Source of the DNA: an uncultured Blautia sp.
GTDB lineage: Bacteria; Bacillota; Clostridia; Lachnospirales; Lachnospiraceae
Reading direction: 5' to 3'
NCBI RefSeq assembly: GCF_937880195.1
Contig: NZ_CALFLA010000012.1
Location: forward strand, 1-19,807
Length of the DNA: 19,807 nucleotides
Position numbers and translations under genes: made by a program. Below are positions 6,974 through 13,990 of this stretch, one piece after another; position 1 is the stretch's first letter, and the number at the start of each line of letters is the position of its first letter. The notes under the pieces were generated by a model. That model saw nothing but the letters and a program-made list of their open reading frames with translations, was not told the DNA's origin and made no database searches.

Positions 6974-9007
6974 ATGTTGGATGAATTGCTGATGGAGAGA
7001 TTTGCTTTGGCAAAGGAGCGGATCGCGGAAATCTGCACAGAGCAGGAAATTAAAGAACCATTTGGAGATTTCTTTCGAAGAGCGGCAGAACTTCTGAAAA
7101 AAACAGGTGAAATTCTGGAAAGAAAGGAAAATAACCTTTCCCTTCAGGAATTAAAAGAAGAAAATACAGCTCTTTATGAGGAGCTATTTAAAGAAAATTA
7201 TGCTGCTTCTTATGGAAATCCTTCCTATGCGGCAGAAAAACTGGGAGATTACGGAAAGCCTTTATGCTTTTTGTATGCAGAACTTAGAGGCTCTATTGTT
7301 TATGCCTATGAAAAAAAATGGTGGGATTATACAGTGGACGCAGAACTGTTTCTGGAGCTTTACTCTGCCTTTGATGAGAAGGAACTGCCTTCTGTAAAAA
7401 CAACAGAGGATATTCTCAGATCCTATGTTAATGATTACTGCCAGGATATGGTGGAACAAAGAATTGCAGAGGGAGTGGATCCTTCCCGTGACTTTGCAGT
7501 AAGGATCATTATGGATTCTGACCTTACAGATCTTCGTTATCTGTACTGGTATGGAGAATATGTGTCAGAAAATGAAACAGGAGTGGCTCAGTTTCTGAAC
7601 AGCCTTCCCCAGGAAAAAATCGACCATATGGCACGTACGTATACAGAAGGATATCGAATTGGATTTATTAATATGAGAAAGGATATCACAAAGAAAAAAA
7701 CAGTGAATATCCGTTATAGTCTTGGATTTGAGCGGATGGTGCGTTCTGCTATTCTTCAGTTTAAGGAAATGGGACTGGAGCCTGTGATCTACCGTCACGC
7801 TTCCCATGCAGTAAATAAGCGGGGAGCGTCCCGGGTGGGATTTACAGGAGGCGTGGCTAATCCTCAGTATGAATATGATCACAGACAGGACTGCGCGCTG
7901 TTTCTTGACAGCGACTTTGTAAAGAGAAAGCTTCGCTCCATGCAGACAGCTTATGATCAGTATGAAGAACTGGCAGGGGTACACGGCGGCCCGGCAGGAA
8001 TCATTACTTTTGGAGAAGAGCCTTTTTCACCAGTGTCAAAGCCGGAGGCTTACGCCTTAAGCGAAGCGCAGCAAAAGCTTCAGGTGGAAATGGACAATGA
8101 ATCAGGACAGATCGTTAATCGTTATATTAAGGGCGATGAGAGAAGCTTTACCATCATTGCCTATCCTGTGCCTGAAATTGGAGAGAAATTCCAGGAAATT
8201 TTTGCAGAGATCGTCAAGATCAATACTCTGGATTATAAACTTTATGAGAGGATCCAGCAGACGATCATTGATGAGCTGGATACCTGCCAGTGGGTGGAAA
8301 TCAAAGGAAAAGACGGCAATGAGACAGATCTTATCATTCACCTTCATACTTTGGATGATCCCCAAAATCAGACAAATTTTGAAAACTGCGTGGCAGACGT
8401 GAACATTCCTGTAGGGGAGGTGTTTACTTCACCTGTTCTTGCTGGAACAGGCGGTGTGCTTCATGTAAAAAAAGTATATCTGAACGGTCTGCAGTTCCGT
8501 GATCTTAAGCTGGTGTTTGACTGTGGACAGGTGATTGATTACTCCTGCAGTAATTTTGACACAGAAGAAGAAAACAGAGTTTATATAGAAGATCATATTC
8601 TTCATCATCACGCAAAGATCCCCATGGGAGAATTTGCTATCGGAACAAATACAACAGCTTATGTGGCGGCGGAAAAATATGGAATCGCAGATAAACTTCC
8701 GATCCTTATTGCAGAAAAAATGGGACCGCATTTTGCTGTGGGAGATACCTGCTACAGTTGGGCGGAGGATATCCCTGTGTACAATCCTGACGGCAAGGAG
8801 ATCATTGCCAGAGACAATGAAATTTCCAGCCTTCGAAAAGAGAATGTGAGCCTTGCTTATTATGGATGTCATACAGATATTACGATCCCTTATGACGAGC
8901 TGGGAAGTATCGCTGTTATTGACGAAGAGGGAGAAAGCTATTCTATCATAGAAAACGGACGGTTTGTACTTTCTGGAACAGAGGAGCTGAATAATCCTTT
9001 TGCCTGA
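6974..9007 (+). CDS. M29-type aminopeptidase with long N-terminal region
   Basis: I place the start at ATG 6974 because AGGAG (6964-6968) lies 5 nt upstream; an in-frame ATG at 6932 would add 14 residues but overlaps the HD gene and lacks a ribosome site. The 677-residue product ends in a domain like the M29 metallo-aminopeptidases (AmpS, aminopeptidase T), which cut N-terminal residues from peptides with a two-metal centre. The presumed metal ligands, numbered from 6974, are E482 in IPVGEVFTSPV, E553 in MGEFAIGTN, H586 in GPHFAVGD and the H633-x-D635 pair in GCHTDIT. Classical M29 enzymes have about 410 residues, so roughly 250 N-terminal residues are extra and not recognised by me. No signal peptide is seen; it should be cytoplasmic. 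It closes the pyrE gene group; no terminator is visible behind it. Confidence 0.82.
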   Translation: MLDELLMERFALAKERIAEICTEQEIKEPFGDFFRRAAELLKKTGEILERKENNLSLQELKEENTALYEELFKENYAASYGNPSYAAEKLGDYGKPLCFLYAELRGSIVYAYEKKWWDYTVDAELFLELYSAFDEKELPSVKTTEDILRSYVNDYCQDMVEQRIAEGVDPSRDFAVRIIMDSDLTDLRYLYWYGEYVSENETGVAQFLNSLPQEKIDHMARTYTEGYRIGFINMRKDITKKKTVNIRYSLGFERMVRSAILQFKEMGLEPVIYRHASHAVNKRGASRVGFTGGVANPQYEYDHRQDCALFLDSDFVKRKLRSMQTAYDQYEELAGVHGGPAGIITFGEEPFSPVSKPEAYALSEAQQKLQVEMDNESGQIVNRYIKGDERSFTIIAYPVPEIGEKFQEIFAEIVKINTLDYKLYERIQQTIIDELDTCQWVEIKGKDGNETDLIIHLHTLDDPQNQTNFENCVADVNIPVGEVFTSPVLAGTGGVLHVKKVYLNGLQFRDLKLVFDCGQVIDYSCSNFDTEEENRVYIEDHILHHHAKIPMGEFAIGTNTTAYVAAEKYGIADKLPILIAEKMGPHFAVGDTCYSWAEDIPVYNPDGKEIIARDNEISSLRKENVSLAYYGCHTDITIPYDELGSIAVIDEEGESYSIIENGRFVLSGTEELNNPFA

Positions 9008-9052
9008 TAATACAAAAACAGTTAGTATACCAAAATATTTCTTTGCAGGAAA

Positions 9053-9092
9053 CAGGTTGACACAAAAATAGAATCTTAGTAGAATCAACCTG
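9053..9092 (+). promoter_or_regulatory. pur operon promoter inside an inverted repeat
   Basis: TTGACA (9057-9062) and TAGAAT (9080-9085) with a 17-bp spacer form a strong sigma-A promoter; transcription should start about 9092, about 28 nt before purE. The boxes are bracketed by a perfect 8-bp inverted repeat, CAGGTTGA (9053-9060) and TCAACCTG (9085-9092), whose arms are 32 bp apart, close to three helical turns. The left arm covers part of the -35 box, and the right arm begins at the last base of the -10 box. This is a plausible operator. It matches neither the Bacillus PurR box nor the LacI-type PurR palindrome as I know them. Confidence 0.75.
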
Positions 9093-9119
9093 AAACAGAA
9101 CGAAAAAGGAGGCCTACCA

Positions 9120-9620
9120 ATGAAAAAAGTTGGAATTGTAATGGGAAGCGATTCAGATATGCCGATCATGAGCAAAGCGGCGGCAGTTCTTGATCAGCTT
9201 GGAGTGGAGTATGAGATGAAGATCATTTCTGCACACAGAGAACCGGATGTATTTTTTGAATATGCAAAGAGCGCAGAAGAAAGAGGTTTTAAGGTAATTA
9301 TTGCAGGCGCGGGAATGGCAGCTCATCTGCCGGGAATGTGCGCAGCGATATTCCCTATGCCGGTCATCGGTATTCCGATGCATACCACCTCTCTGGGAGG
9401 CAGAGATTCTCTCTATTCTATCGTGCAGATGCCCTCTGGTATTCCAGTTGCAACAGTTGCCATTAACGGAGGCGCAAATGCCGGACTTCTGGCAGCAAAG
9501 ATTCTTGCAACTTCTGATCAGGAACTTCTGGAAAGACTGAAAGTATACAGCCAGGAATTGAAAAGCCAGGTAGAAGCAAAGGATGCAAGACTTCAGGAAG
9601 TAGGCTATAAAAATTATTAA
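9120..9620 (+). CDS. purE: N5-carboxyaminoimidazole ribonucleotide mutase
   Basis: Class I PurE moves the carboxyl group of N5-CAIR to carbon 4, giving CAIR, in purine synthesis. The 166-residue protein is the usual octamer-forming size. Family marks are GSDSDMP (9-15), SAHREP (37-42, containing the catalytic histidine), AGAGMAAHLPG (62-72) and GRDSLYSIVQMPSGIPV (94-110). AGGAGG at 9107-9112 supports the start. It is the first gene of the pur group. Class I PurE acts together with PurK, which is not in this window. The following gene purM begins after 53 nt. Confidence 0.97.
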   Translation: MKKVGIVMGSDSDMPIMSKAAAVLDQLGVEYEMKIISAHREPDVFFEYAKSAEERGFKVIIAGAGMAAHLPGMCAAIFPMPVIGIPMHTTSLGGRDSLYSIVQMPSGIPVATVAINGGANAGLLAAKILATSDQELLERLKVYSQELKSQVEAKDARLQEVGYKNY

Positions 9621-9673
9621 AATAGAGCAGGAAGAATAAACCGTTACCATAAATAAAATACTGGGAGGATATT

Positions 9674-10699
9674 ATGGATTACAAGAACGCAGGCGTTGAT
9701 ATAGAAGCAGGTTATCAGTCAGTAGAGCTTATGAAAAAGCATATCAAAAGAACTATGAGACCAGAGGTCCTGGGAGGGATCGGAGGATTTTCCGGCGCCT
9801 TTTCTCTGGATACTTTTAAGGGAATGGAAGAACCAACTCTTGTTTCCGGTACAGACGGATGCGGAACAAAGGTAAAGCTGGCTATGGTTATGGATAAGCA
9901 TGATACCATTGGTATTGACGCAGTAGCTATGTGTGTGAACGATATTGCCTGTGCGGGAGCAGAACCTCTGTTTTTCCTGGATTATATCGCATGCGGCAAA
10001 AATTATCCAGAAAAGATCGCAGAGATCGTTTCTGGAGTTGCGGAAGGCTGCGTACAGTCTGGAGCTGCTCTGATCGGCGGCGAGACAGCAGAGCATCCGG
10101 GACTTATGCAGGAGGATGAGTATGATCTTGCAGGATTTGCCGTAGGCATTATCGATAAGAAGGATCTTCTTACAGGAGAGGAACTGGAAGCGGGAGACGT
10201 GCTGATCGGCATGGCTTCCACCGGCGTACACAGTAACGGATTCTCTCTTGTTCGTAAAGTTTTTGATATGACAAGAGAATCTTTAGATACATATTATGAA
10301 GAGCTGGGAACTACTTTAGGAGAGGCTCTTCTTGCTCCTACCAGAATTTACGTAAAAGCTCTTAAGAGTATTAAAGAAGCGGGCGTACGTATTCATGCAT
10401 GCAGTCATATTACAGGCGGCGGTTTCTATGAGAATATTCCCCGTATGCTGAAAGAGGGAACAAGAGCAATTGTAGAAAAAGACAGCTATCCGGTGCTTCC
10501 AATCTTCAAACTTCTTGCAAAAGAGGGAGATATCGAAGAGAAAATGATGTATAACACCTATAATATGGGTCTTGGCATGATTCTTGCGGTTCGTCCGGAA
10601 GATGTTGATAAGACAATGGAAGCAATTCGTGCAGCAGGAGATACTCCATATGTGGTAGGCCGCATTGAAACAGGTGAAAAGGGAGTAGATTTATGTTAA
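9674..10699 (+). CDS. purM: Phosphoribosylformylglycinamidine cyclo-ligase
   Basis: PurM closes the imidazole ring, turning FGAM into AIR with ATP. The 341-residue protein shows the expected order: GVDIEAG (7-13), GGFSGAFSL (37-45), SGTDGCGTK (58-66), MCVNDI (86-91), [10 protein letters not shown] (95-104), [11 protein letters not shown] (133-143) and the [10 protein letters not shown] segment beginning at H186. The length is normal. GGGAGG at 9663-9668 is the ribosome site. Its last codons overlap the purN start by 7 nt, which points to coupled translation. Confidence 0.98.
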   Translation: MDYKNAGVDIEAGYQSVELMKKHIKRTMRPEVLGGIGGFSGAFSLDTFKGMEEPTLVSGTDGCGTKVKLAMVMDKHDTIGIDAVAMCVNDIACAGAEPLFFLDYIACGKNYPEKIAEIVSGVAEGCVQSGAALIGGETAEHPGLMQEDEYDLAGFAVGIIDKKDLLTGEELEAGDVLIGMASTGVHSNGFSLVRKVFDMTRESLDTYYEELGTTLGEALLAPTRIYVKALKSIKEAGVRIHACSHITGGGFYENIPRMLKEGTRAIVEKDSYPVLPIFKLLAKEGDIEEKMMYNTYNMGLGMILAVRPEDVDKTMEAIRAAGDTPYVVGRIETGEKGVDLC

Positions 10700-11319
10700 A
10701 ACTGGGCGTTCTTGTATCTGGCGGAGGAACAAACCTTCAGGCAATTCTGGACGCTGTGGATCATCAGGTAATAAAAAATGCAGAAGTTGGTTTGGTGATC
10801 AGTAATAATGCCGGAGCATATGCTTTGGAAAGAGCAAAGAATCACGATATTCCTGCGGTATGTATTTCTCCTAAAAATTTTGAAAACAGAGAAGAATTTC
10901 ATAGAGCCCTTCTTGACGAGCTTCAAAAAAATAAGGTAGATCTGGTTGTTCTGGCAGGATTTTTGGTGGCGGTTCCGCCTATGATCGTAGAAGCGTATCC
11001 GAATCGGATCATTAATATTCATCCGTCTTTGATTCCATCTTTTTGCGGAACTGGTTTTTATGGCCTTCGCGTTCATGAAGGCGTTTTGGATCGGGGCGTA
11101 AAGGTGACAGGAGCAACTGTTCATTTTGTGGATGCAGGTACAGACACAGGCCCCATCATTCTCCAGAAGGCGGTTGAGGTAGCGGAGGGAGATACTCCAG
11201 AAATACTTCAGCGCCGTGTTATGGAAGAAGCAGAGTGGAAGATCCTTCCTGAAGCGATTGATCTGATCGCAAACGACAGGGTGCAAGTAGTGGACGGAAA
11301 GGTACGGATCAGCAGATAA
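10693..11319 (+). CDS. purN: Phosphoribosylglycinamide formyltransferase
   Basis: PurN transfers a formyl group from 10-formyltetrahydrofolate to GAR. The 208-residue protein has the phosphate loop [10 protein letters not shown] (9-18) and the catalytic triad expected from E. coli PurN: N108 and H110 in [11 protein letters not shown] and D151 in GTDTGPIIL. The formate-using PurT is a different fold and is excluded. GGGAG at 10681-10685 is inside the end of purM. An AAGGAGG overlapping its stop serves purD 13 nt further on. Confidence 0.98.
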   Translation: MLKLGVLVSGGGTNLQAILDAVDHQVIKNAEVGLVISNNAGAYALERAKNHDIPAVCISPKNFENREEFHRALLDELQKNKVDLVVLAGFLVAVPPMIVEAYPNRIINIHPSLIPSFCGTGFYGLRVHEGVLDRGVKVTGATVHFVDAGTDTGPIILQKAVEVAEGDTPEILQRRVMEEAEWKILPEAIDLIANDRVQVVDGKVRISR

Positions 11320-11332
11320 GGAGGAAATACCT

Positions 11333-12607
11333 ATGAAGATATTGATCGTTGGAAGCGGCGGAAGAGAACACGCTATTGCGTGGAGCGTTGCTAAGAGCCC
11401 AAAAGCAGATAAAATATACTGCGCTCCGGGAAATGCAGGCATTGCGGAATTTGCAGAATGTGTTTCTATTGGAGCGATGGAGTTTGATAAGCTGGCGGAT
11501 TTTGCTGAAGAAAAGGAAATTGACCTGACTATTATCGGCATGGATGATCCTCTTGTAGGCGGCGTTGTAGACGTATTTGAAAAAAGAGGGCTGAAGGTGT
11601 TCGGACCTCGCAAAAATGCGGCTGTTCTTGAAGGGTCTAAGGCATTTTCAAAGGATCTTATGAAAAAATATAAGATTCCTACAGCAGGATATGAGAATTT
11701 TGACGATTCGGAAAAGGCTTTGGAGTATCTTAGAACAGAAGCAAAATTTCCTATCGTTTTGAAGGCTGACGGCCTTGCTCTTGGCAAGGGAGTTCTGATC
11801 TGTCAGGATCTTGCCCAGGCAGAAGCCGGCGTAAAAGAGATCATGGAGGACAAAAAATTTGGAACTGCCGGAAATACCATGGTCATTGAAGAGTTTATGA
11901 CAGGTCGTGAGGTTTCTGTGCTTTCTTTTGTAGACGGAAAGACAATACGCACTATGACCTCTGCCCAGGATCATAAGCGCGCTATGGATGGAGATCAGGG
12001 ACTTAATACAGGCGGAATGGGCACTTTTTCACCAAGTCCTTTCTACACAAAAGAAGTGGACGAATTCTGCCAAAAATATATTTATCAGCCTACGGTAGAC
12101 GCTATGGCCAGTGAAGGGCGTCCTTTTAAGGGAATTATTTTCTTTGGTCTTATGCTTACTGCAGAGGGACCGAAGGTTCTGGAATATAATGCGCGTTTCG
12201 GAGATCCGGAAGCTCAGGTGGTTCTCCCGAGAATGAAAACAGACATTATAGATGTGATGGAAGCTTGTGTAAACGGAACTCTGGATCAGATGGAACTGGA
12301 ATTTGAAGAAAATGCCGCAGTCTGCGTGGTTCTTGCAAGCGAAGGCTATCCGGTAAAATATGAAAAAGGCATTCCAATGACTGGATTTGAGAATTTTAAG
12401 GACAAGGATGGTTATTATTGCTTCCATGCAGGAACAAAATTCCAGGATGGCGGTATTGTCACAAACGGAGGCCGCGTTGTGGGAATCACAGCCAAAGGAA
12501 AGGATCTGAAAGAAGCAAGAAAAAATGCCTACGAGGCAACAGAATGGATTCAGTTTGCCAACAAATATATGCGTCATGACATTGGCAAGGCTATTGACGA
12601 GGCATAA
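11333..12607 (+). CDS. purD: Phosphoribosylamine-glycine ligase
   Basis: PurD is an ATP-grasp enzyme that joins glycine to phosphoribosylamine to make GAR, the substrate of PurN. The 424-residue length is normal. Visible marks are VGSGGREHAIAW (6-17), KADGLALGKGV (144-154, ATP binding), GLNTGGMGTFSP (223-234) and EYNARFGDPE (284-293, metal and ATP residues). The usual GPEAPL segment reads GMDDPL (69-74), a small variation near the substrate site. AAGGAGG (11318-11324) is 8 nt from the ATG. Confidence 0.98.
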   Translation: MKILIVGSGGREHAIAWSVAKSPKADKIYCAPGNAGIAEFAECVSIGAMEFDKLADFAEEKEIDLTIIGMDDPLVGGVVDVFEKRGLKVFGPRKNAAVLEGSKAFSKDLMKKYKIPTAGYENFDDSEKALEYLRTEAKFPIVLKADGLALGKGVLICQDLAQAEAGVKEIMEDKKFGTAGNTMVIEEFMTGREVSVLSFVDGKTIRTMTSAQDHKRAMDGDQGLNTGGMGTFSPSPFYTKEVDEFCQKYIYQPTVDAMASEGRPFKGIIFFGLMLTAEGPKVLEYNARFGDPEAQVVLPRMKTDIIDVMEACVNGTLDQMELEFEENAAVCVVLASEGYPVKYEKGIPMTGFENFKDKDGYYCFHAGTKFQDGGIVTNGGRVVGITAKGKDLKEARKNAYEATEWIQFANKYMRHDIGKAIDEA

Positions 12608-12619
12608 TTAAGAAAGGAG

Positions 12620-12644
12620 ATCCGGCTTTTTCTTGAAGCCGGAT
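12620..12644 (+). other. Intercistronic stem-loop between purD and the SseB-like gene
   Basis: A perfect 9-bp stem, ATCCGGCTT (12620-12628) with AAGCCGGAT (12636-12644), and a 7-nt loop. No T-run follows, so it is not an intrinsic terminator. It may protect or process the mRNA, or lower expression of the last gene. Confidence 0.6.
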
Positions 12645-12661
12645 ATGGAAAGGATAACAAA

Positions 12662-13426
12662 ATGGGAATGAGTGTAGTTGATGCAGTGAAGGAAATTCAG
12701 GCCAGAGAGAATGTATATGTGGCATATTCTCAGGCTACCAAGCTTCCTTATGTGACCTGCGCAGAAGAGACATATAATGATCAGGTGTGGTTTTTTGCTG
12801 AAGAAGAGGATCTGAAAAAATTCGGTCAGGAAAAACTGGAAGAGAAGATCCTGCTTATGGGAATGAAATATGAAAAAAAGGATTTTCCCAGAATGTACGG
12901 ACTGATTTTTTCCATAGGAGCAAATTCACTGGTCTGGAACAATGGAAAAGAGGAAATTGAGCTTGATCTGACAAAGATCGTGCGCCGCCCAGATATCAGT
13001 AAAATGGAACCGGCAAAGCGTCCTTTAATAAACGAAACCCTTCAGTTATCAGGAATTTATTTTATGCAGGAACTGCGCCGCCCGGTAAAAAAAGAAGAGC
13101 ATGGCAATATTCGGGAACTGGAAGAGGAGCTGATCGCAAATCTCCGCAAATCTGAATTTTTGATCGCTATGTCTGCCAGTGAGGAAGACCCTTCCAAGGT
13201 GAATGTTCCTTATCTGAAAAATAAAGATGGAAAAATCCTTCAGCCGGTTTTTTCTGATGTGATGGAGTATGAAAAGTTTGCCAGAGGCAAGAAGCTTCGC
13301 ATTGCCAAAATTCCTTTTGCAAAGCTTTCGGAAATTATGATTCCGTCAGCTGAGGCTATGGTTATAAACCCTATGGGATTTAATCTGATCCTTAATAAGG
13401 AGCAGCTTACAAAGATTGTAGGTTGA
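12662..13426 (+). CDS. SseB-like protein, probably two tandem SseB domains
   Basis: A 254-residue soluble protein. The second half (about 150-254) resembles the SseB N-terminal domain, ending in INPMGFNLILNKEQLTKIV. The first half (about 15-110) appears to be a diverged copy: it has the same layout of a strand-rich start, an acidic helix (FAEEEDLKKF, 45-54) and a closing FSIGANSLVWNNG (83-95) that parallels INPMGFNLIL. SseB was named for enhanced serine sensitivity in E. coli; the biochemical role is unknown. GGAAAGG at 12647-12653 is the ribosome site. It is the last gene before the pur terminator, so it is probably co-transcribed with purE-M-N-D. Confidence 0.7.
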   Translation: MGMSVVDAVKEIQARENVYVAYSQATKLPYVTCAEETYNDQVWFFAEEEDLKKFGQEKLEEKILLMGMKYEKKDFPRMYGLIFSIGANSLVWNNGKEEIELDLTKIVRRPDISKMEPAKRPLINETLQLSGIYFMQELRRPVKKEEHGNIRELEEELIANLRKSEFLIAMSASEEDPSKVNVPYLKNKDGKILQPVFSDVMEYEKFARGKKLRIAKIPFAKLSEIMIPSAEAMVINPMGFNLILNKEQLTKIVG

Positions 13427-13447
13427 TTTTTAATATTATGATTATGC

Positions 13448-13478
13448 AGAAAAGGCAGCCGTTATGGCTGCCTTTTCT
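13448..13478 (+). terminator. Terminator of the pur operon, probably bidirectional
   Basis: A perfect 13-bp stem AGAAAAGGCAGCC (13448-13460) with GGCTGCCTTTTCT (13466-13478) and a 5-nt loop GTTAT. The GC core is flanked by A-rich and T-rich arms, so it can work on either strand. Confidence 0.9.
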
Positions 13479-13496
13479 GATAGAAGAAAAAAACTG

Positions 13497-13537
13497 TTTT
13501 CAAAATATGTGAGATGTGCTAGTATATGTGTAACACA
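13497..13537 (+). promoter_or_regulatory. gntR promoter with overlapping operator
   Basis: TTTTCA (13497-13502) and TAGTAT (13520-13525) are 17 bp apart, and TGC precedes the -10 (extended -10). Over it lies a 23-bp imperfect palindrome, 13515-13537, of form TGTG-N-TA-N9-TA-N-CACA; its right part also contains a tight TGTGT-A-ACACA palindrome (13527-13537). YtrA-type GntR regulators are known to bind such TGT...ACA dyads at their own promoters, so autorepression is likely. Confidence 0.6.
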
Positions 13538-13555
13538 ATATGAGGAGGCTTGAAT

Positions 13556-13927
13556 ATGGTCATTGAGATAGATTTTAACAGTGATGAGGCCATTTATGTT
13601 CAGCTGATGAACCAGATCATCCTTGGGATCGCCACTTCCAGGCTGCAGGAGGGAGATACGCTTCCTTCTGTGAGACAGATGGCAGATACCATAGGAATCA
13701 ACATGCATACAGTAAATAAAGCGTACACCCTTTTGAAACAGCAGGGGTTTGTGTCTATAGACAGAAGAAGAGGGGCTATAGTCGCTATTGACGTGGATAA
13801 GCTGAAGGCTATGGAAGAGCTGAAGGAAAATCTGGTGGTGGCTCTTGCCAAGGGATTCTGCAAAAAGGTTTCCAGATCGGAAGTGCATCAGCTTATTGAT
13901 GAGATTTTTGATGAGTATGATCTGTAG
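13556..13927 (+). CDS. GntR-family regulator, YtrA subfamily
   Basis: A 123-residue DNA-binding protein. Residues 10-75 form the GntR winged helix: YVQLMNQI, the recognition region LPSVRQMADTIGINMHTVNKAYTLL written here in two parts as LPSVRQMADTIGIN and MHTVNKAYTLL, and the wing QGFVSIDRRRG. The short C-terminal part (about 50 residues, helical) is that of the YtrA type, which has no ligand domain and dimerises. I use ATG 13556, 7 nt after AGGAGG (13543-13548); a TTG two codons earlier is too close. YtrA genes usually stand before ABC transporter genes, but here the next gene is clpC, 63 nt downstream. The operator over its own promoter suggests autorepression. Its other targets are unknown. 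Confidence 0.88.
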   Translation: MVIEIDFNSDEAIYVQLMNQIILGIATSRLQEGDTLPSVRQMADTIGINMHTVNKAYTLLKQQGFVSIDRRRGAIVAIDVDKLKAMEELKENLVVALAKGFCKKVSRSEVHQLIDEIFDEYDL

Positions 13928-13928
13928 A

Positions 13929-13971
13929 CAGGTTATATATCCTTTGGTTTAACCTGGAACTTATGTATCAT
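13929..13971 (+). promoter_or_regulatory. Possible clpC promoter with inverted repeat
   Basis: An inverted repeat CAGGTTA (13929-13935) and TAACCTG (13950-13956), 14 bp apart, lies between gntR and clpC. A weak promoter TTGGTT (13944-13949), 16 bp, TATCAT (13966-13971) overlaps it. I find no CtsR heptad repeat and no HrcA CIRCE element. The repeat could also be a weak RNA hairpin. Confidence 0.3.
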
Positions 13972-13990
13972 ACAGATATAGGAGGAATTT

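Noticed and set aside
9086..9119. Guanine-type riboswitch before purE
   Set aside because: The expected leader is about 28 nt, far shorter than the aptamer, and no terminator is present.
10696..11787. A 363-codon minus-strand frame opposite purN and purD
   Set aside because: Covers two certain genes, has no family features and no promoter or ribosome site.
12620..12644. Terminator after purD
   Set aside because: The stem is perfect but is followed by ATGGAAAGG rather than a T-run, and the real terminator is at 13448-13478.
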